Shown: positions 1 through 9,526, numbered from the stretch's first letter. The stretch is 64,000 bases of DNA from Aureimonas sp. OT7 (GCF_014844055.1 NZ_CP062167.1:1689501-1753500), one strand, 5' to 3'. The notes: generated by a model not told the origin, from the letters alone. Numbers and translations are program-made.

Positions 1-1061
1 CCGAGATTGTTGGAAATGCTCACGATGCGCAGGGCGTTGCACAGCCGGAACGCCGCATCCTTGCCGCCCTTCATGTCGAAGCCGACGAGGGTGGAGCCGC
101 CCTTCATCTGACGCTTGATGATCTCGGCGTCGGGATGGTCGGCCCGGCCCGGATAGATCACCCGCGCGACCTTGCTGCTGCCAGCCAGGAATTCGGCGAT
201 CCGGGCGGCGTTGTCCATTTGCTGGCGGACTCGCAAGGGCAGCGTTTCCAGCCCCTTCAGCAGAACCCAGGCGTTGAACGGCGAGAGTGACGGGCCGGTG
301 TGCCGGAAGTAATCGTGCAGGTTCTCCTTGATCCATTCCGCCGAGGACAGGATCACGCCGCCGAGGCATCGTCCCTGTCCGTCGATATGCTTGGTGGCGG
401 AATAGACGACGACATCGGCACCCAGTTCCAGTGGCTTTTGCAGCAGCGGCGTCGCGAAGACGTTGTCGACAACCAGGATGGCGCCGGCCGCGTGAGCGAT
501 ATCGGCGACGGCGGCGATGTCGATGACTTCCAGCGTCGGGTTGGTCGGGCTTTCCAGGAAGAAGAGCCTGGTTTCCGGCCGTACCGCCGCGCGCCATTCT
601 TCCAGGTTGCGGCCATCGACGAAGGTGGATTCGACGCCGGCGCGGCCGAGCACGGTCTGGATGATGTAGGTGCAGGAGCCGAACAACGCACGGGCGGCGA
701 CGACATGGTCGCCGGCCTTGAGCGAGCATTGCAGCGCGGCGGCCACGGCGGCCATGCCGGAGGCCGTCGCGCGGGCGTCGCCGGCGCCTTCCAGTTCCAT
801 CATCCGCTCTTCGAACATGCGGGTGGTGGGGTTGGCATAGCGCGAGTAGATGAAGCCGGGGTCCTCGCCGTTGAAGCGCGCTTCCGCCGCTTCGGCGGAC
901 GGATAGACGAAGCCCTGCGTCAGGAAGATCGCCTCGGATGTTTCGCCGAAGCCGGAGCGCACCGTTCCGGCGTGTATCATGGCGGTTGCAGGACGGAACG
1001 GCTTTTTCGCGCTGTCGGACATGGAAACCTCGGGGCGGCCGACTTCGGGCGACGCGTCCAT
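1..1061 (-). CDS. metZ: O-succinylhomoserine sulfhydrylase (partial, C-terminus beyond left edge)
   Basis: PLP-dependent Cys/Met-metabolism enzyme that makes homocysteine from O-succinylhomoserine and sulfide in methionine synthesis. The visible 353 residues contain the family hallmarks: a YSRYANPT segment near residue 72, SPTNP near 171, a VVDN Asp near 199 and the PLP lysine in SATKH near 224. The reading frame runs open to base 1, so the end of the protein is missing from the window. The start at 1061 is preceded by AAGGA; an internal ATG at 1022 is a weaker alternative. A SAM-II riboswitch lies directly upstream, which supports a methionine-pathway role. O-acetylhomoserine as the substrate cannot be excluded from sequence. 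Confidence 0.93.
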   Translation of the reverse strand, partial: MDASPEVGRPEVSMSDSAKKPFRPATAMIHAGTVRSGFGETSEAIFLTQGFVYPSAEAAEARFNGEDPGFIYSRYANPTTRMFEERMMELEGAGDARATASGMAAVAAALQCSLKAGDHVVAARALFGSCTYIIQTVLGRAGVESTFVDGRNLEEWRAAVRPETRLFFLESPTNPTLEVIDIAAVADIAHAAGAILVVDNVFATPLLQKPLELGADVVVYSATKHIDGQGRCLGGVILSSAEWIKENLHDYFRHTGPSLSPFNAWVLLKGLETLPLRVRQQMDNAARIAEFLAGSSKVARVIYPGRADHPDAEIIKRQMKGGSTLVGFDMKGGKDAAFRLCNALRIVSISNNL

Positions 1062-1083
1062 GACCGGTCCTTGCGAGGAGATC

Positions 1084-1140
1084 GGCCCTTTAGCGACTTG
1101 TTTAACGTGGCTGCAAGCCGGCCGGCAAAATCACCACGGC
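1084..1140 (-). promoter_or_regulatory. SAM-II riboswitch in the metZ leader
   Basis: On the minus strand the leader holds a CGTGG / CCACG stem (about 1134-1138 with 1106-1110), a loop containing GATTT and CCGGCTTGCAG, and the downstream GCTAAAGGG block expected to form the pseudoknot with the loop. This is the compact SAM-II architecture known from alphaproteobacterial metA/metX/metZ leaders. It ends about 25 bases before the metZ start, so SAM binding probably sequesters the ribosome binding region and lowers translation. Confidence 0.88.
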
Positions 1141-1236
1141 ACGTTCCTTAAGCCCCCGCGCGGTGCGGCGTCAACTGGCCAAACGGCACGCCTTCGTTTA
1201 TGCGCGATACGCAACGTATCGCACAGGGTTGACGCA

Positions 1237-2319
1237 ATGACTGAAGGCATCCTGCCGGACCGGGAAATCCAGGCCCTCCACGAGGCGGGGCGGATCGTTT
1301 CCGTCCGTCCGCTGGATGACGACCAGGTGCAGCCGGCCAGCCTCGACCTGCGGCTCGGCGCACGGGCGCACCGGGTGCGCGCCAGTTTCCTGCCTGGCCG
1401 CCAGCGCAGCGTGGAAGAGGCGCTGAACCGCTTTTCGCTGCATGTCGTGGACCTGTCGGAAGGCGCGGTGCTGGAAACGGGCTGCGTCTACATCGTGCCG
1501 CTGATGGAGCGTTTGTCGCTGCCGCCGGAAGTGCGTGCCGCCGCCAACCCGAAATCCTCCACCGGGCGTCTCGACATCTTCACCCGCGTCATCACCGATC
1601 GCGCCCAGGAATTCGACAAGGTGCCGGCAGGCTATGACGGCCAGCTCTACCTGGAGATTTCGCCGCGCACCTTTCCGGTGCTCGTACGGCAGGGATCGCG
1701 CCTCAGCCAGATCCGCTTCCGGCGCGGCCGCGCCACGCTGACCAGCGACGAGATCTCGAGCCTGCACGAGGGGGAGGGGCTCACCAGCGCGCTGGATGCC
1801 AATATCTCCGGTGGCGGGATCGCCCTGTCGGTGGACCTGACGGGCGACGACGACGGCATGATCGGCTATCGCGGCAAGCGGCATACCGGCGTCGTCGATG
1901 TCGACAAGCGGGACGCCCATCGCATACTCGATTTCTGGGAGCCGCTGCACCGCAGCGAGGGCGGCGTTCTGGTGCTGGACCCGAACGAGTTCTACATCCT
2001 CGTCTCGGAAGAGGCGGTGCACGTTCCGCCGGACTTCGCCGCCGAGATGACTCCCTTCGACCCGCTGGTGGGAGAGTTCCGGGTGCATTATGCCGGCTTC
2101 TTCGACCCGGGCTTCGGCCATTCGGGGGCGGGGGGCACCGGCAGCCGGGCCGTGCTGGAGGTGCGCAGCCATGAAGTGCCGTTTATCCTGGAGCATGGGC
2201 AGATCGTCGGCCGTCTGATCTTCGAGCGCATGGCCGCCCGCCCGGGGCGGCTCTACGGAGCGGATCTGAAATCGAACTATCAGGCACAGCGGCTCAAGCT
2301 GTCCAAGCACTTCTCCTGA
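1237..2319 (+). CDS. dcd: 2'-deoxycytidine 5'-triphosphate deaminase, two-domain form
   Basis: Deaminates dCTP to dUTP for thymidylate synthesis in the cytoplasm. The protein is 360 residues, nearly double the roughly 190 of E. coli Dcd. Both halves carry dUTPase-fold signatures: PASLDLRLG and NPKSSTGRLD with a LYLEI strand in the first half, and HYAGFFDPGFG followed by a LEVRS strand in the second. It therefore looks like a tandem duplication within one chain, a form known in alphaproteobacteria. The frame is open further upstream, but the ATG at 1237 matches the family N-terminus, and the upstream part would run into the metZ leader. It is divergent from metZ. Confidence 0.88.
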   Translation: MTEGILPDREIQALHEAGRIVSVRPLDDDQVQPASLDLRLGARAHRVRASFLPGRQRSVEEALNRFSLHVVDLSEGAVLETGCVYIVPLMERLSLPPEVRAAANPKSSTGRLDIFTRVITDRAQEFDKVPAGYDGQLYLEISPRTFPVLVRQGSRLSQIRFRRGRATLTSDEISSLHEGEGLTSALDANISGGGIALSVDLTGDDDGMIGYRGKRHTGVVDVDKRDAHRILDFWEPLHRSEGGVLVLDPNEFYILVSEEAVHVPPDFAAEMTPFDPLVGEFRVHYAGFFDPGFGHSGAGGTGSRAVLEVRSHEVPFILEHGQIVGRLIFERMAARPGRLYGADLKSNYQAQRLKLSKHFS

Positions 2320-2385
2320 TGGCGGATGGCGGCAACTTCCTCTTGCGTGCCACCCGCCATTCCTATAGTGCATTCACCTACGGAT

Positions 2386-2460
2386 GCGGGTGTAGTTCAG
2401 TGGTAGAACGCAAGCTTCCCAAGCTTGATGTCGTGGGTTCAATCCCCATCGCCCGCTCCA
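2386..2460 (+). tRNA. tRNA-Gly (anticodon CCC)
   Basis: A full cloverleaf can be folded: a 7-bp acceptor stem GCGGGTG / CGCCCGC, a D arm GTTC-GAAC, an anticodon stem CAAGC / GCTTG with loop TTCCCAA giving anticodon CCC, and a T arm GTGGG-TTCAATC-CCCAT. The CCA end is encoded. A short run of T follows at 2461-2464. The gene is convergent with the ABC permease gene. Confidence 0.95.
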
Positions 2461-2478
2461 TTTTCATTCCCTCTCCTG

Positions 2479-3339
2479 TCAGGCGTTGAGGCCACCGGCC
2501 TCCGCCCGTCGACGCCAGAAGACGATCCGCCGCTCGACGAACGAGACCAGCCAGAACAACGCCAGGCCGACGAGGCTGAGAAACAGGATGAGCGAGAAGA
2601 TGCGCGGCGTATTCAGTTGCGCCGCCGCCACGCGGATCAACTCGCCGAAGCCCTTGCCGCCACCCAGGAATTCGCCGGTGATGGCGCCGGCCATGACGCC
2701 CACGGAGGCGATCTTGAGCCCGGTGAAGATATGCGGCAGCCCGAGCGGCAGCTTCATGCGCCACAGGGTTTGCCAGCGGGTGGCGCCCATGGTCTTGAAG
2801 AGCATGCGGGCGTTCTCGTCGGACGCATGAAGCCCGGCGGCCGTCGCCACGACGATGGGGAAGGTGGCGATGAAGGCTGCCAGCGCCACCTTGGACGAGA
2901 TGCCGAAGCCGAACCACGCGAGGAACAGCGGCGCGAAGGCCACCTTGGGCATCGTGTCGATGGCGACCAGATAGGGCAGGACCACCCGCTCGCCGAAGCT
3001 GCTTTCGCCGACGATGACGCCGAGCGTGAAACCGACCGCGATGGCAATGACGAATCCCAGGGCGACTTCCTGAAGGGTGATCCACAGCGCCGCCAGCATG
3101 TAGCCGCCCGTGGCGAGATTGGTTCCCACCAGCAGGATGTCGCGGAACACCGCGGCCGGTGGCGGCAGGATGATCGGCGAAAACAGGCCGATGGCATGGA
3201 CGCCCTGCCACAGGGCGATAAAGGCGACGGCCAGCAGCGCCATGCCGACCGGGCGTGGTATCCGGTCGATCAGCGGCACCTCTTCCTGCCACAGCGTTTC
3301 GGGCGGCGCCTCGCTTCTTTCCAGCTGAACGTGGGTCAA
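2479..3339 (-). CDS. ABC transporter permease, NitT/TauT type
   Basis: Inner-membrane permease (286 residues) of the importer encoded by this locus and the two genes upstream. Several hydrophobic helices are visible, and an EAA-like loop is present around the stretch KTMGATRWQTLWRMKLPLGL. The start is inferred as TTG at 3339: a GGGAGG lies just upstream and the TTG overlaps the ATPase stop codon (TTGA), implying translational coupling. An apparently longer frame continues upstream, but only as a shadow of the ATPase gene. The substrate cannot be told from sequence; taurine/alkanesulfonate, nitrate or pyrimidine-type compounds are typical of the family. Without a working ATPase the permease may be non-functional. 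Confidence 0.85.
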   Translation of the reverse strand: MTHVQLERSEAPPETLWQEEVPLIDRIPRPVGMALLAVAFIALWQGVHAIGLFSPIILPPPAAVFRDILLVGTNLATGGYMLAALWITLQEVALGFVIAIAVGFTLGVIVGESSFGERVVLPYLVAIDTMPKVAFAPLFLAWFGFGISSKVALAAFIATFPIVVATAAGLHASDENARMLFKTMGATRWQTLWRMKLPLGLPHIFTGLKIASVGVMAGAITGEFLGGGKGFGELIRVAAAQLNTPRIFSLILFLSLVGLALFWLVSFVERRIVFWRRRAEAGGLNA

Positions 3340-4156
3340 TGCAGGCCTCCCTCGTCCAGAAGAGCGCGGATATGACGGACATAATCGCCGAGCTCGGGCG
3401 AGGTGAGCATGTCCAGGGTGCGTGGACGATCGAGCTCGATATGGATCGTCTCGACAAAGCGGCCTGGCCGCTTCGACATGACGTAGACGATATCCGACAG
3501 GATGACGGCCTCTGGAATGGAATGGGTAATCAGGAAGGCCGTCGCCTGCTTTTCCAGGCAGATGCGCTGGAGCTCCATGTTCATGAAATCGCGCGACAAC
3601 TCGTCCAATGCGCTGAAAGGCTCGTCCAGCAAAAGGACGGACGGCTCGGTTACCAGCATCCGGCAGATCGCCGCACGCTGCGCCATGCCGCCCGAGAGCT
3701 TGTCGGGATAGACTTCTGCAATCCCTTGAGACCCACAAGATCGAGCAGCGCGCGGGCGGCAGGCTCCTTTGCCTTAGCAGCCGACGTCCCATCGCGGATC
3801 GCGATGGGAAGCAGGATGTTTTCGATGGTCGTGCGCCACGGGAACAGCGTCGCCTGCTGGAACATCATGCCGATATCGCGGCGCGGCCCCGTCACCGGTC
3901 GCCCCTCCAGCATGACGCTGCCGGACGAGGGTGGCGTCAGCCCCGCCATGATTTTCAGGAGCGTGGACTTGCCGCAGCCGGATGGCCCGATGATGGAGCT
4001 GAAGGTGCCCCGCTCCAGCGTCAGGTCCACATGGTCGAGGGCGCGGATGGCGCCCCGGCCGAAGGCCTTGGAGACGTTGCGCAGCGCGTAGACGGCATCG
4101 CCGTCCCGGGGCCGTGCGGCCGGATGCGTGGGCACCGCCTGTCGCAGCGCCGTCAT
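3336..4156 (-). pseudogene. ABC transporter ATP-binding protein, NitT/TauT type, frameshifted
   Basis: ATPase of the transporter, split between two reading frames. The first frame, from the ATG at 4156, has Walker A GPSGCGKST and a Q-loop FQQ. The second frame has the signature LSGGMAQR, Walker B VLLLDEP, the D-loop SALD and the switch His in LITHS. The join falls near 3714-3728, where restoring one base in the GGATTGCAGAAG stretch would give a continuous family-length protein of about 273 residues. As written the protein would stop at 3650, before the signature and Walker B. The ATG overlaps the stop of the binding-protein gene (ATGA). Either a real loss-of-function mutation or a sequencing/assembly error; the intact flanking genes leave both open. 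Confidence 0.85.
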
Positions 4157-5175
4157 TGCGCGTTCCAGCGTTCGACGAAGTCGTTGGTGTAGGCGGCGGA
4201 CAGGTCCGGCAGCGGCGCCGAAAGAGCCTGCGTCGCCACCTGGGCATCCTGCCAGAGCTTCCAGTGCTCCGGCGGCTGATAGCCGAAAGCGTTGCCGGTA
4301 TCGATCGGGGTGACGCGGTCCCTCATCGTTTCCAGCATGGCGGCGGCAAGGCCCGCATCCTCGCCTTCCTGCGGGTTGGCCGCGGCGGTATGCGCCAGGA
4401 CGGCTTCGGTATTGGCGGGGTCCAGCCCGAAGCGCGTGCCCTTTACCATGGCGCGCCCGAACCCTTCGATCACGTCCGGATTGGCGTCGATATAGCTGCG
4501 GGTCGCCGCCCAGCCATTACCGAAATAGGCCAGGAACTCGTCGGGCGTGATCTCGGTCAAGGGAATGCCGCGCGCCTCGATGATGGCTGCGTCGGCCACG
4601 GCGGCCGCATAGGCGTCGATCTCGTCGCTCATGAAGGCGGCGACCGCGGTGCCCCCGTCGCCGACGGTCAGGAATTCATAGTCCCGCCCTTCCTCGAACC
4701 CTTCCTTCGCAAGGATCGCCCGCGTGAATCCGACTTCCGCGCCATCGGCCGTGCCGACGCCGATGGTCTTGCCCTTCAGGTCGGAGGGCGCGGCGACCTC
4801 GGAGCCCTCCTTGACGACGAGCCCGAACACCGATTTCGGCCAGTAATTGTACAGGAAGACGATGTCTTCTCCGCGTTCGCGGGCTGCCAGAAGAGGACCG
4901 GGGCCCGGCTGCCCGATCTGTGCCTGGCCCGCCGCCAGCGTCTGCAGCACCGTGGCCGATCCGTTGACGACCTCCACCGTCACGTCCAGCCCTTCCGCTG
5001 CGAAATAGCCCTCCGCATCGGCGACGTGCAACGGAAAGATATTGAGCGCGGACGGGTTGGGGACGACAACCGTCAGTGGCTTCAGATCCTGCGCTTGCGC
5101 GGCACCCTGCAGGGCCATGGCCGCAAGAAGGCATGCACCGGCCAGCGGCCGGATGCCGATAGAGAACGATTTCAT
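4153..5175 (-). CDS. ABC transporter substrate-binding protein, NMT1/THI5-like
   Basis: Periplasmic binding protein of 340 residues. The N-terminus has a typical Sec signal peptide (MKSFSIG, a hydrophobic run, then cleavage near AQAQ). The mature protein has the NMT1/THI5 layout: an initial strand of the VVVPNPSALNIFPLHVA type, the AEGYFAAEGLDV segment and a DLKGKTIGVGTADGAE hinge. The start at 5175 is preferred over an upstream one because GGAGGT precedes it and the signal peptide then begins correctly. First gene of a three-gene operon. No thiamine riboswitch is recognisable in the leader, so pyrimidine (HMP) uptake is not supported. Ligand unknown. Confidence 0.85.
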   Translation of the reverse strand: MKSFSIGIRPLAGACLLAAMALQGAAQAQDLKPLTVVVPNPSALNIFPLHVADAEGYFAAEGLDVTVEVVNGSATVLQTLAAGQAQIGQPGPGPLLAARERGEDIVFLYNYWPKSVFGLVVKEGSEVAAPSDLKGKTIGVGTADGAEVGFTRAILAKEGFEEGRDYEFLTVGDGGTAVAAFMSDEIDAYAAAVADAAIIEARGIPLTEITPDEFLAYFGNGWAATRSYIDANPDVIEGFGRAMVKGTRFGLDPANTEAVLAHTAAANPQEGEDAGLAAAMLETMRDRVTPIDTGNAFGYQPPEHWKLWQDAQVATQALSAPLPDLSAAYTNDFVERWNAQ

Positions 5176-5328
5176 GATCTTGACCTCCCTGGCCCGTATC
5201 TTCGGGCTCTCAGGAAAACCTACCACAGATAATATGCATGAAAACCCGCATTCGCCTCAGAATCGCACATTTTTCTTGCGTGCCGGCCCGGCCGGTCCCT
5301 TATTGTGGGTGCGCAGGGGGAGGACGTC

Positions 5329-6063
5329 ATGAAAGTTGCGATCGTATCGGGTGCATCGGCTGGGCTTGGGCTTGCCCTGGCACGGAAGCTGGTGGAAGCG
5401 GGCTACGAAGTTTTGGGCATTGCCCGCTCACCCAGGCCCGAGGGCCTGCGGGCCGAGTGGCGCCAGGTCGATCTGCGCGATGTCCGCGATGCGGCGGCCG
5501 CGCTGGACCCGCTTGACGATATGGATGGCGCGAACGTGACCGAGGCGCTGCTTGTGCTGAATGCCGGCACGGAAGAGCCGATCGGGCCCGTCGGCAAGCT
5601 AGCGGTCGAGGACATAGCCGCGCATGTCGCCCTCAATCTGACCGCGCCTATGGCGATGACCGCGACCTTCCTGTCGAAGACGGAAGGGTGGCCCGCGGAC
5701 CGGCGCATCCTTGCCGTTTCGTCCGGCGCATCGCGCCGCGCCACTGCGTACTGGAGTGCCTATACCGCCAGCAAAAGCGGCCTCGACGGCTTTGTGCGCG
5801 CGGTGAACGCCGAATATTCCGAGGGTGCCGGCGCGGCGGGCGCGCCCCGCACCGCCGCCGTGGCGCTGGCGCCGGGGGTCATCGACACCGCCATGCAGCA
5901 AAGGGTTCGCGAAGCCGATTTCCCGACCGTGTCCCGCTATCGCGGTCTGAAGGACAAGGGCGAGCTTGCGAGCGCCGATGAGGCGGCGGCCCGCGTGATG
6001 GCCTATCTGGCGCGGCCCGGTTTCGGCTCGGTGGAACTGGACGACGTGCGCAATTACGAGTGA
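5329..6063 (+). CDS. Short-chain dehydrogenase/reductase, sepiapterin-reductase-like
   Basis: NAD(P)-dependent oxidoreductase of 244 residues with a classical SDR fold: cofactor motif GASAGLG at residues 8-14, the NAG structural motif near 82, the catalytic Ser in the VSSGAS stretch and the YTASK Tyr/Lys pair near 150. The ATG at 5329 has a GGGGGAGG ribosome binding site, better than the upstream GTG at 5305. The overall pattern resembles sepiapterin/benzil reductase-like SDRs; the substrate is not predictable. It stands alone, divergent from the ABC transporter operon. Confidence 0.8.
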   Translation: MKVAIVSGASAGLGLALARKLVEAGYEVLGIARSPRPEGLRAEWRQVDLRDVRDAAAALDPLDDMDGANVTEALLVLNAGTEEPIGPVGKLAVEDIAAHVALNLTAPMAMTATFLSKTEGWPADRRILAVSSGASRRATAYWSAYTASKSGLDGFVRAVNAEYSEGAGAAGAPRTAAVALAPGVIDTAMQQRVREADFPTVSRYRGLKDKGELASADEAAARVMAYLARPGFGSVELDDVRNYE

Positions 6064-6198
6064 GCCCGCAACGCAGATTCACGCGGCAGACCGGGCGGGC
6101 GCCCTTCCGTTCGCCATAAAAATCGTTAGAAAGCCGGAAACGCCGCAATTCTGCGATGGTCGCCGTGCGGCCTCGCACCGCTATGGACGACGCGCCCC

Positions 6199-6918
6199 AT
6201 GAGCAACGACACTTTCATTCGCGAAGTGAACGAGGAAATCCGCCAGGAGCGGGCCCGCGCGATCTGGAAGCGTTACGGCATCGTCATCATCGCCCTGGTG
6301 TCACTGATCATCCTCGGCACGATCGGCTATGTCGTCTGGGAGCGTATGGCCGCCGGGCGTGCCGCAGCCGACGGGGACAGGCTGATCGCCGCACAGGAGC
6401 TGGTGTCCAACGGAGATTTCGCCGGAGCCGAAGCGGCCCTTTCCGCCCTGGCCGAGGACGGCACCGCGCACTATCCGGTCATCGCCCGCATGCATCTTGC
6501 CGGCGCGCAGTTGCAGGCGGGCGATCCGACGGCCGCCGTGGCCACCTACGACGCCGTCGCCTCCGATAGCTCGACCTCGCGCCCCTTGCGCGACATCGCC
6601 TCGATCCGCGCGGCCTATATCCTGGTCGATCACGGAACCGCCGACGATGTACGCCAGCGCGCCGAGGCCCTGACCGGCGAGGGAGAGCCCCTTCGCCATC
6701 CGGCGCTGGAGGCCATCGGCCTGGCCCTCTGGAAGGCCGGCGACCATGCCGGCGCCGCGCCTGTCTTCGGCCAGCTGGTGGACGATTTCTCGACGCCGGC
6801 CGGCATGGCCGAGCGAGCCCGCATGATGCAGGAGTTGATCTCGGCCGAAACCGGGCCCGCCCCCGCCGGGGAGGCGCCCTCGGCGCCTGACGCGGCCGGC
6901 GAGCCTGATCCGTCCTGA
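6199..6918 (+). CDS. Membrane-anchored TPR-like protein, YfgM family
   Basis: 239 residues with a short cytoplasmic N-terminus, one hydrophobic segment (about residues 28-48) and a helical repeat domain outside the membrane; the C-terminal tail is Pro/Ala/Glu-rich and probably disordered. This matches the YfgM-type ancillary subunits of the SecYEG translocon, which assist periplasmic chaperone traffic. In enterobacteria yfgM also sits just upstream of der, as this gene does (20 bases), which strengthens the assignment. Its function in this lineage is inferred from family and synteny. Confidence 0.78.
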   Translation: MSNDTFIREVNEEIRQERARAIWKRYGIVIIALVSLIILGTIGYVVWERMAAGRAAADGDRLIAAQELVSNGDFAGAEAALSALAEDGTAHYPVIARMHLAGAQLQAGDPTAAVATYDAVASDSSTSRPLRDIASIRAAYILVDHGTADDVRQRAEALTGEGEPLRHPALEAIGLALWKAGDHAGAAPVFGQLVDDFSTPAGMAERARMMQELISAETGPAPAGEAPSAPDAAGEPDPS

Positions 6919-6938
6919 GCGGCCGGAAAGGCGCGACC

Positions 6939-8345
6939 ATGGTTTCCATCGCCATTATCGGACGGCCGAATGTCGGCAAGTCCACCTTGTTCAACCGCCT
7001 TGTCGGCAAGCGTCTGGCGCTCGTCGACGACAGGCCGGGCGTGACGCGCGACCGGCGCGAGGGCGAGGCCCGGCTGCTCGACATCGAGTTCCAGGTTCTC
7101 GATACCGCGGGCCTGGAGGAAGCGGGCGGCGACACCCTGGAAGGTCGCATGCGTGCCCAGACGGAGGCCGCCATCGCGGCGGCGGACCTGTCGCTCTTCG
7201 TGGTGGACGCCAAGTCGGGCATGACCCCGCAGGATTCCCATTTCGGAGAGCTGTTGCGCCGCTCTGGCCGACCGGTCGTGCTGGTGGCCAACAAGGCCGA
7301 GGCGCGGGGCTCGGATGTGGGCTTCTATGACGCGTTCTCGCTCGGCCTTGGCGAGCCTGTCGCCATTTCGGCCGAGCATGGCGAGGGCATGGGAGACCTT
7401 CGCGACGCAATCGTGGCTGCCCTGGGAGAGGAAGCGTTCTTCGTCGATGTGCCGGAAGCCGAGGCCGACGTGCCTGTCGAGCTGGACGAGAATGGTGAGC
7501 CGGTCGAGACTTACGACGCCACCAAACCGCTGAATATTGCCATCGTGGGCCGGCCGAATGCCGGCAAATCCACGCTGGTCAACCGGTTCCTGGGCGAGGA
7601 CCGGCTTTTGACCGGCCCGGAGGCGGGCATCACGCGCGATTCCATATCCGTGTCATGGTCCTGGCGCGGCCGTCAGATCAAGATGTTCGATACGGCCGGC
7701 CTGCGTCGCAAGGCAAAGGTGCAGGAGAAGCTGGAAAAACTGTCCGTCGCCGACGCCATCCGCGCCATCAAGTTTGCCGAGGTGGTCGTCGTCGTGCTGG
7801 ACGCCACCGTGCCCTTCGAGAGGCAGGATCTGCAGATTGCCGACCTGATCGAGCGCGAGGGCAGGGCCCCCGTCATCGCCTTCAACAAATGGGACATGAT
7901 CGAGGACCGGCAGGAGGCGCTGGACGATCTTCTCGAAAAGACGGAACGGCTCTTGCCGCAGATGCGCGGCGTCAAGGCCATCCCGATTTCGGGCGAGACC
8001 GGCGAGGGGCTCGACCGCCTCATGCGGGCGATCGTCGAGACGCACGAGACATGGAACCGGAGGATCTCCACCTCCAAGCTCAATCAATGGTTGGAGCGCG
8101 TGGTCACGCATCATCCGCCGCCCGCCGTGGCCGGCCGCCGCATCAACGTGAAGTACATGACGCAGATCAAGACGCGTCCGCCGACCTTCATCGTGTCGAC
8201 GTCGCGGCCGGAATCGCTTGGCGCTTCCTATACCCGCTATCTCGTCAACGGGCTGCGCGAGGCGTTCGGCCTGCGCGGAGTGCCGATACGGCTGCACCTG
8301 CGCAAGCCCAACAACCCCTATGCATCCCGCCGCAAGCGCTACTAG
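6939..8345 (+). CDS. der: Ribosome-assembly GTPase Der (EngA)
   Basis: 468-residue essential GTPase that acts in late 50S subunit assembly. Two consecutive G domains are clear: GRPNVGKST near residue 8, DTAGLEE and NKAE; then GRPNAGKST near 204, DTAGLRRK and NKWD. A C-terminal KH-like domain follows and ends in a basic KRY tail. Length and order are normal for the family. It follows the YfgM-like gene by 20 bases and is probably co-transcribed with it. Confidence 0.97.
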   Translation: MVSIAIIGRPNVGKSTLFNRLVGKRLALVDDRPGVTRDRREGEARLLDIEFQVLDTAGLEEAGGDTLEGRMRAQTEAAIAAADLSLFVVDAKSGMTPQDSHFGELLRRSGRPVVLVANKAEARGSDVGFYDAFSLGLGEPVAISAEHGEGMGDLRDAIVAALGEEAFFVDVPEAEADVPVELDENGEPVETYDATKPLNIAIVGRPNAGKSTLVNRFLGEDRLLTGPEAGITRDSISVSWSWRGRQIKMFDTAGLRRKAKVQEKLEKLSVADAIRAIKFAEVVVVVLDATVPFERQDLQIADLIEREGRAPVIAFNKWDMIEDRQEALDDLLEKTERLLPQMRGVKAIPISGETGEGLDRLMRAIVETHETWNRRISTSKLNQWLERVVTHHPPPAVAGRRINVKYMTQIKTRPPTFIVSTSRPESLGASYTRYLVNGLREAFGLRGVPIRLHLRKPNNPYASRRKRY

Positions 8346-8401
8346 GAGCGCTGCGTTAACCAAGCGCTAAGGTTAATGAAACATGATCGGCATCCATCGA
8401 A

Positions 8402-9511
8402 ATGATTTGGATACCGAATATGAGCGTCACCAGAAGAGCTGCGCGACAGCCCGTTCCCGGACGCTCCGGCGGTCTTGCCCGGCGTACCCGCAGCCTTGTC
8501 GCATCGCTGATCCTGGCAACGGGGGCCGTACTCGGCCACCAGTCCGCCACCGCCGTCGCGGAGCGCCCCGAACTCGAGCTTGAGATCGCCGCCGGCCTCA
8601 TGCAGGGCGCACTCGAACTGGAGCGGGAAGAGCTCGCCTCGCTGCGACCCGTGTCCGAGTTGGCCGAGCGCGGCGGCCGGGTGGTCAGCCAGTACACCAT
8701 GCTCAAGCGTTTCTCCACCGGGCGAATCGCCCGCAACGGCCCCCGTCTGGCCGCCGAGATCGCTGGCGGGGACGCCATCATGCTGACGGCACTATCGGGG
8801 CTTCCCGCCCGTTTCGAGGCCAGCCCCGACCGCCTCGCGCGCTTCGAGCGCGCCAACCCCTTCAAGGATACGGTCGAGGACACCATGGCCATCGCCGATG
8901 CGGAGGCGTCGCAAAAGCCGCTGCTGCGCGAGGCGAAAGCCGACACCGGCACGATGGAACTGGGTTACGCCCCCGCCTCGGGGCCGGCGGCATCCGGCCG
9001 GTTCGATACGATCCTGAGCGGCGAGGGGCCATCCTTCGTGCCGCCGATCGGCGAGAAGGACCATGCCTGGGCGGCGACGCCCCTGCCTGCGGATGCCTTC
9101 GGCACGGCCGAGCAGACCTGCCTGGCGACGGGCATCTATTTCGAGGCGCGCGGGGAATCGGAGCGGGGCCAGGCGGCCGTCGCACAGGTGATCCTGAACA
9201 GGGTGCGCAACCCCGCCTACCCCGACACGATCTGCGGGGTGGTGTACCAGAACCGAAACTGGCGCAATCGCTGCCAGTTTTCCTTCGCCTGCGATGGGCG
9301 CGCCGACCGCATCACGAACAAGCGCGCCTACGAACGGGCCGAACGGATCGCCATGGACGTGACCACCGGCCGGGAGTGGCTGGCGGATGTCGGGTCCGCC
9401 ACGCATTATCATGCGACCTATGTTCGCCCGCGCTGGGCGCGGACGATGGAAAAGGTGGACAAGATCGGCCTCCATGTCTTCTATCGCACCTATAATGGCG
9501 GGTGGAACTGA
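8402..9511 (+). CDS. Cell wall hydrolase, SleB family, exported
   Basis: 369 residues with an N-terminal signal/anchor (hydrophobic LVASLILATGAVLG segment after a basic stretch), a roughly 180-residue low-complexity linker region, and a C-terminal Hydrolase_2 (SleB) domain from about 235. That domain shows the family core TCLATGIYFEARGES with its catalytic Glu, then a VAQVILNRVRNPAYPDTICGVVYQ stretch. It is probably a lytic transglycosylase or amidase acting on peptidoglycan. ATG codons at 8402 and 8420 are both possible; neither has a strong ribosome binding site. Confidence 0.82.
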   Translation: MIWIPNMSVTRRAARQPVPGRSGGLARRTRSLVASLILATGAVLGHQSATAVAERPELELEIAAGLMQGALELEREELASLRPVSELAERGGRVVSQYTMLKRFSTGRIARNGPRLAAEIAGGDAIMLTALSGLPARFEASPDRLARFERANPFKDTVEDTMAIADAEASQKPLLREAKADTGTMELGYAPASGPAASGRFDTILSGEGPSFVPPIGEKDHAWAATPLPADAFGTAEQTCLATGIYFEARGESERGQAAVAQVILNRVRNPAYPDTICGVVYQNRNWRNRCQFSFACDGRADRITNKRAYERAERIAMDVTTGREWLADVGSATHYHATYVRPRWARTMEKVDKIGLHVFYRTYNGGWN

Positions 9512-9526
9512 CGGAAGGCCGAGGAC

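Noticed and set aside
300..1151. Long plus-strand open frame over metZ
   Set aside because: Shadow of the minus-strand metZ gene; its translation is low-complexity Arg/Gly/Asp-rich and matches no family.
2461..2478. Possible integration site or mobile element at the tRNA-Gly 3' end
   Set aside because: No integrase, no repeated tRNA 3' segment and no composition change follow; the next gene is an ordinary transporter gene.
5176..5328. CTGAGAG-like sequence in the leader of the first ABC transporter, suggestive of a TPP riboswitch
   Set aside because: Only the short CTGAGA match is present; the second conserved TPP block and the P4/P5 arrangement are missing.
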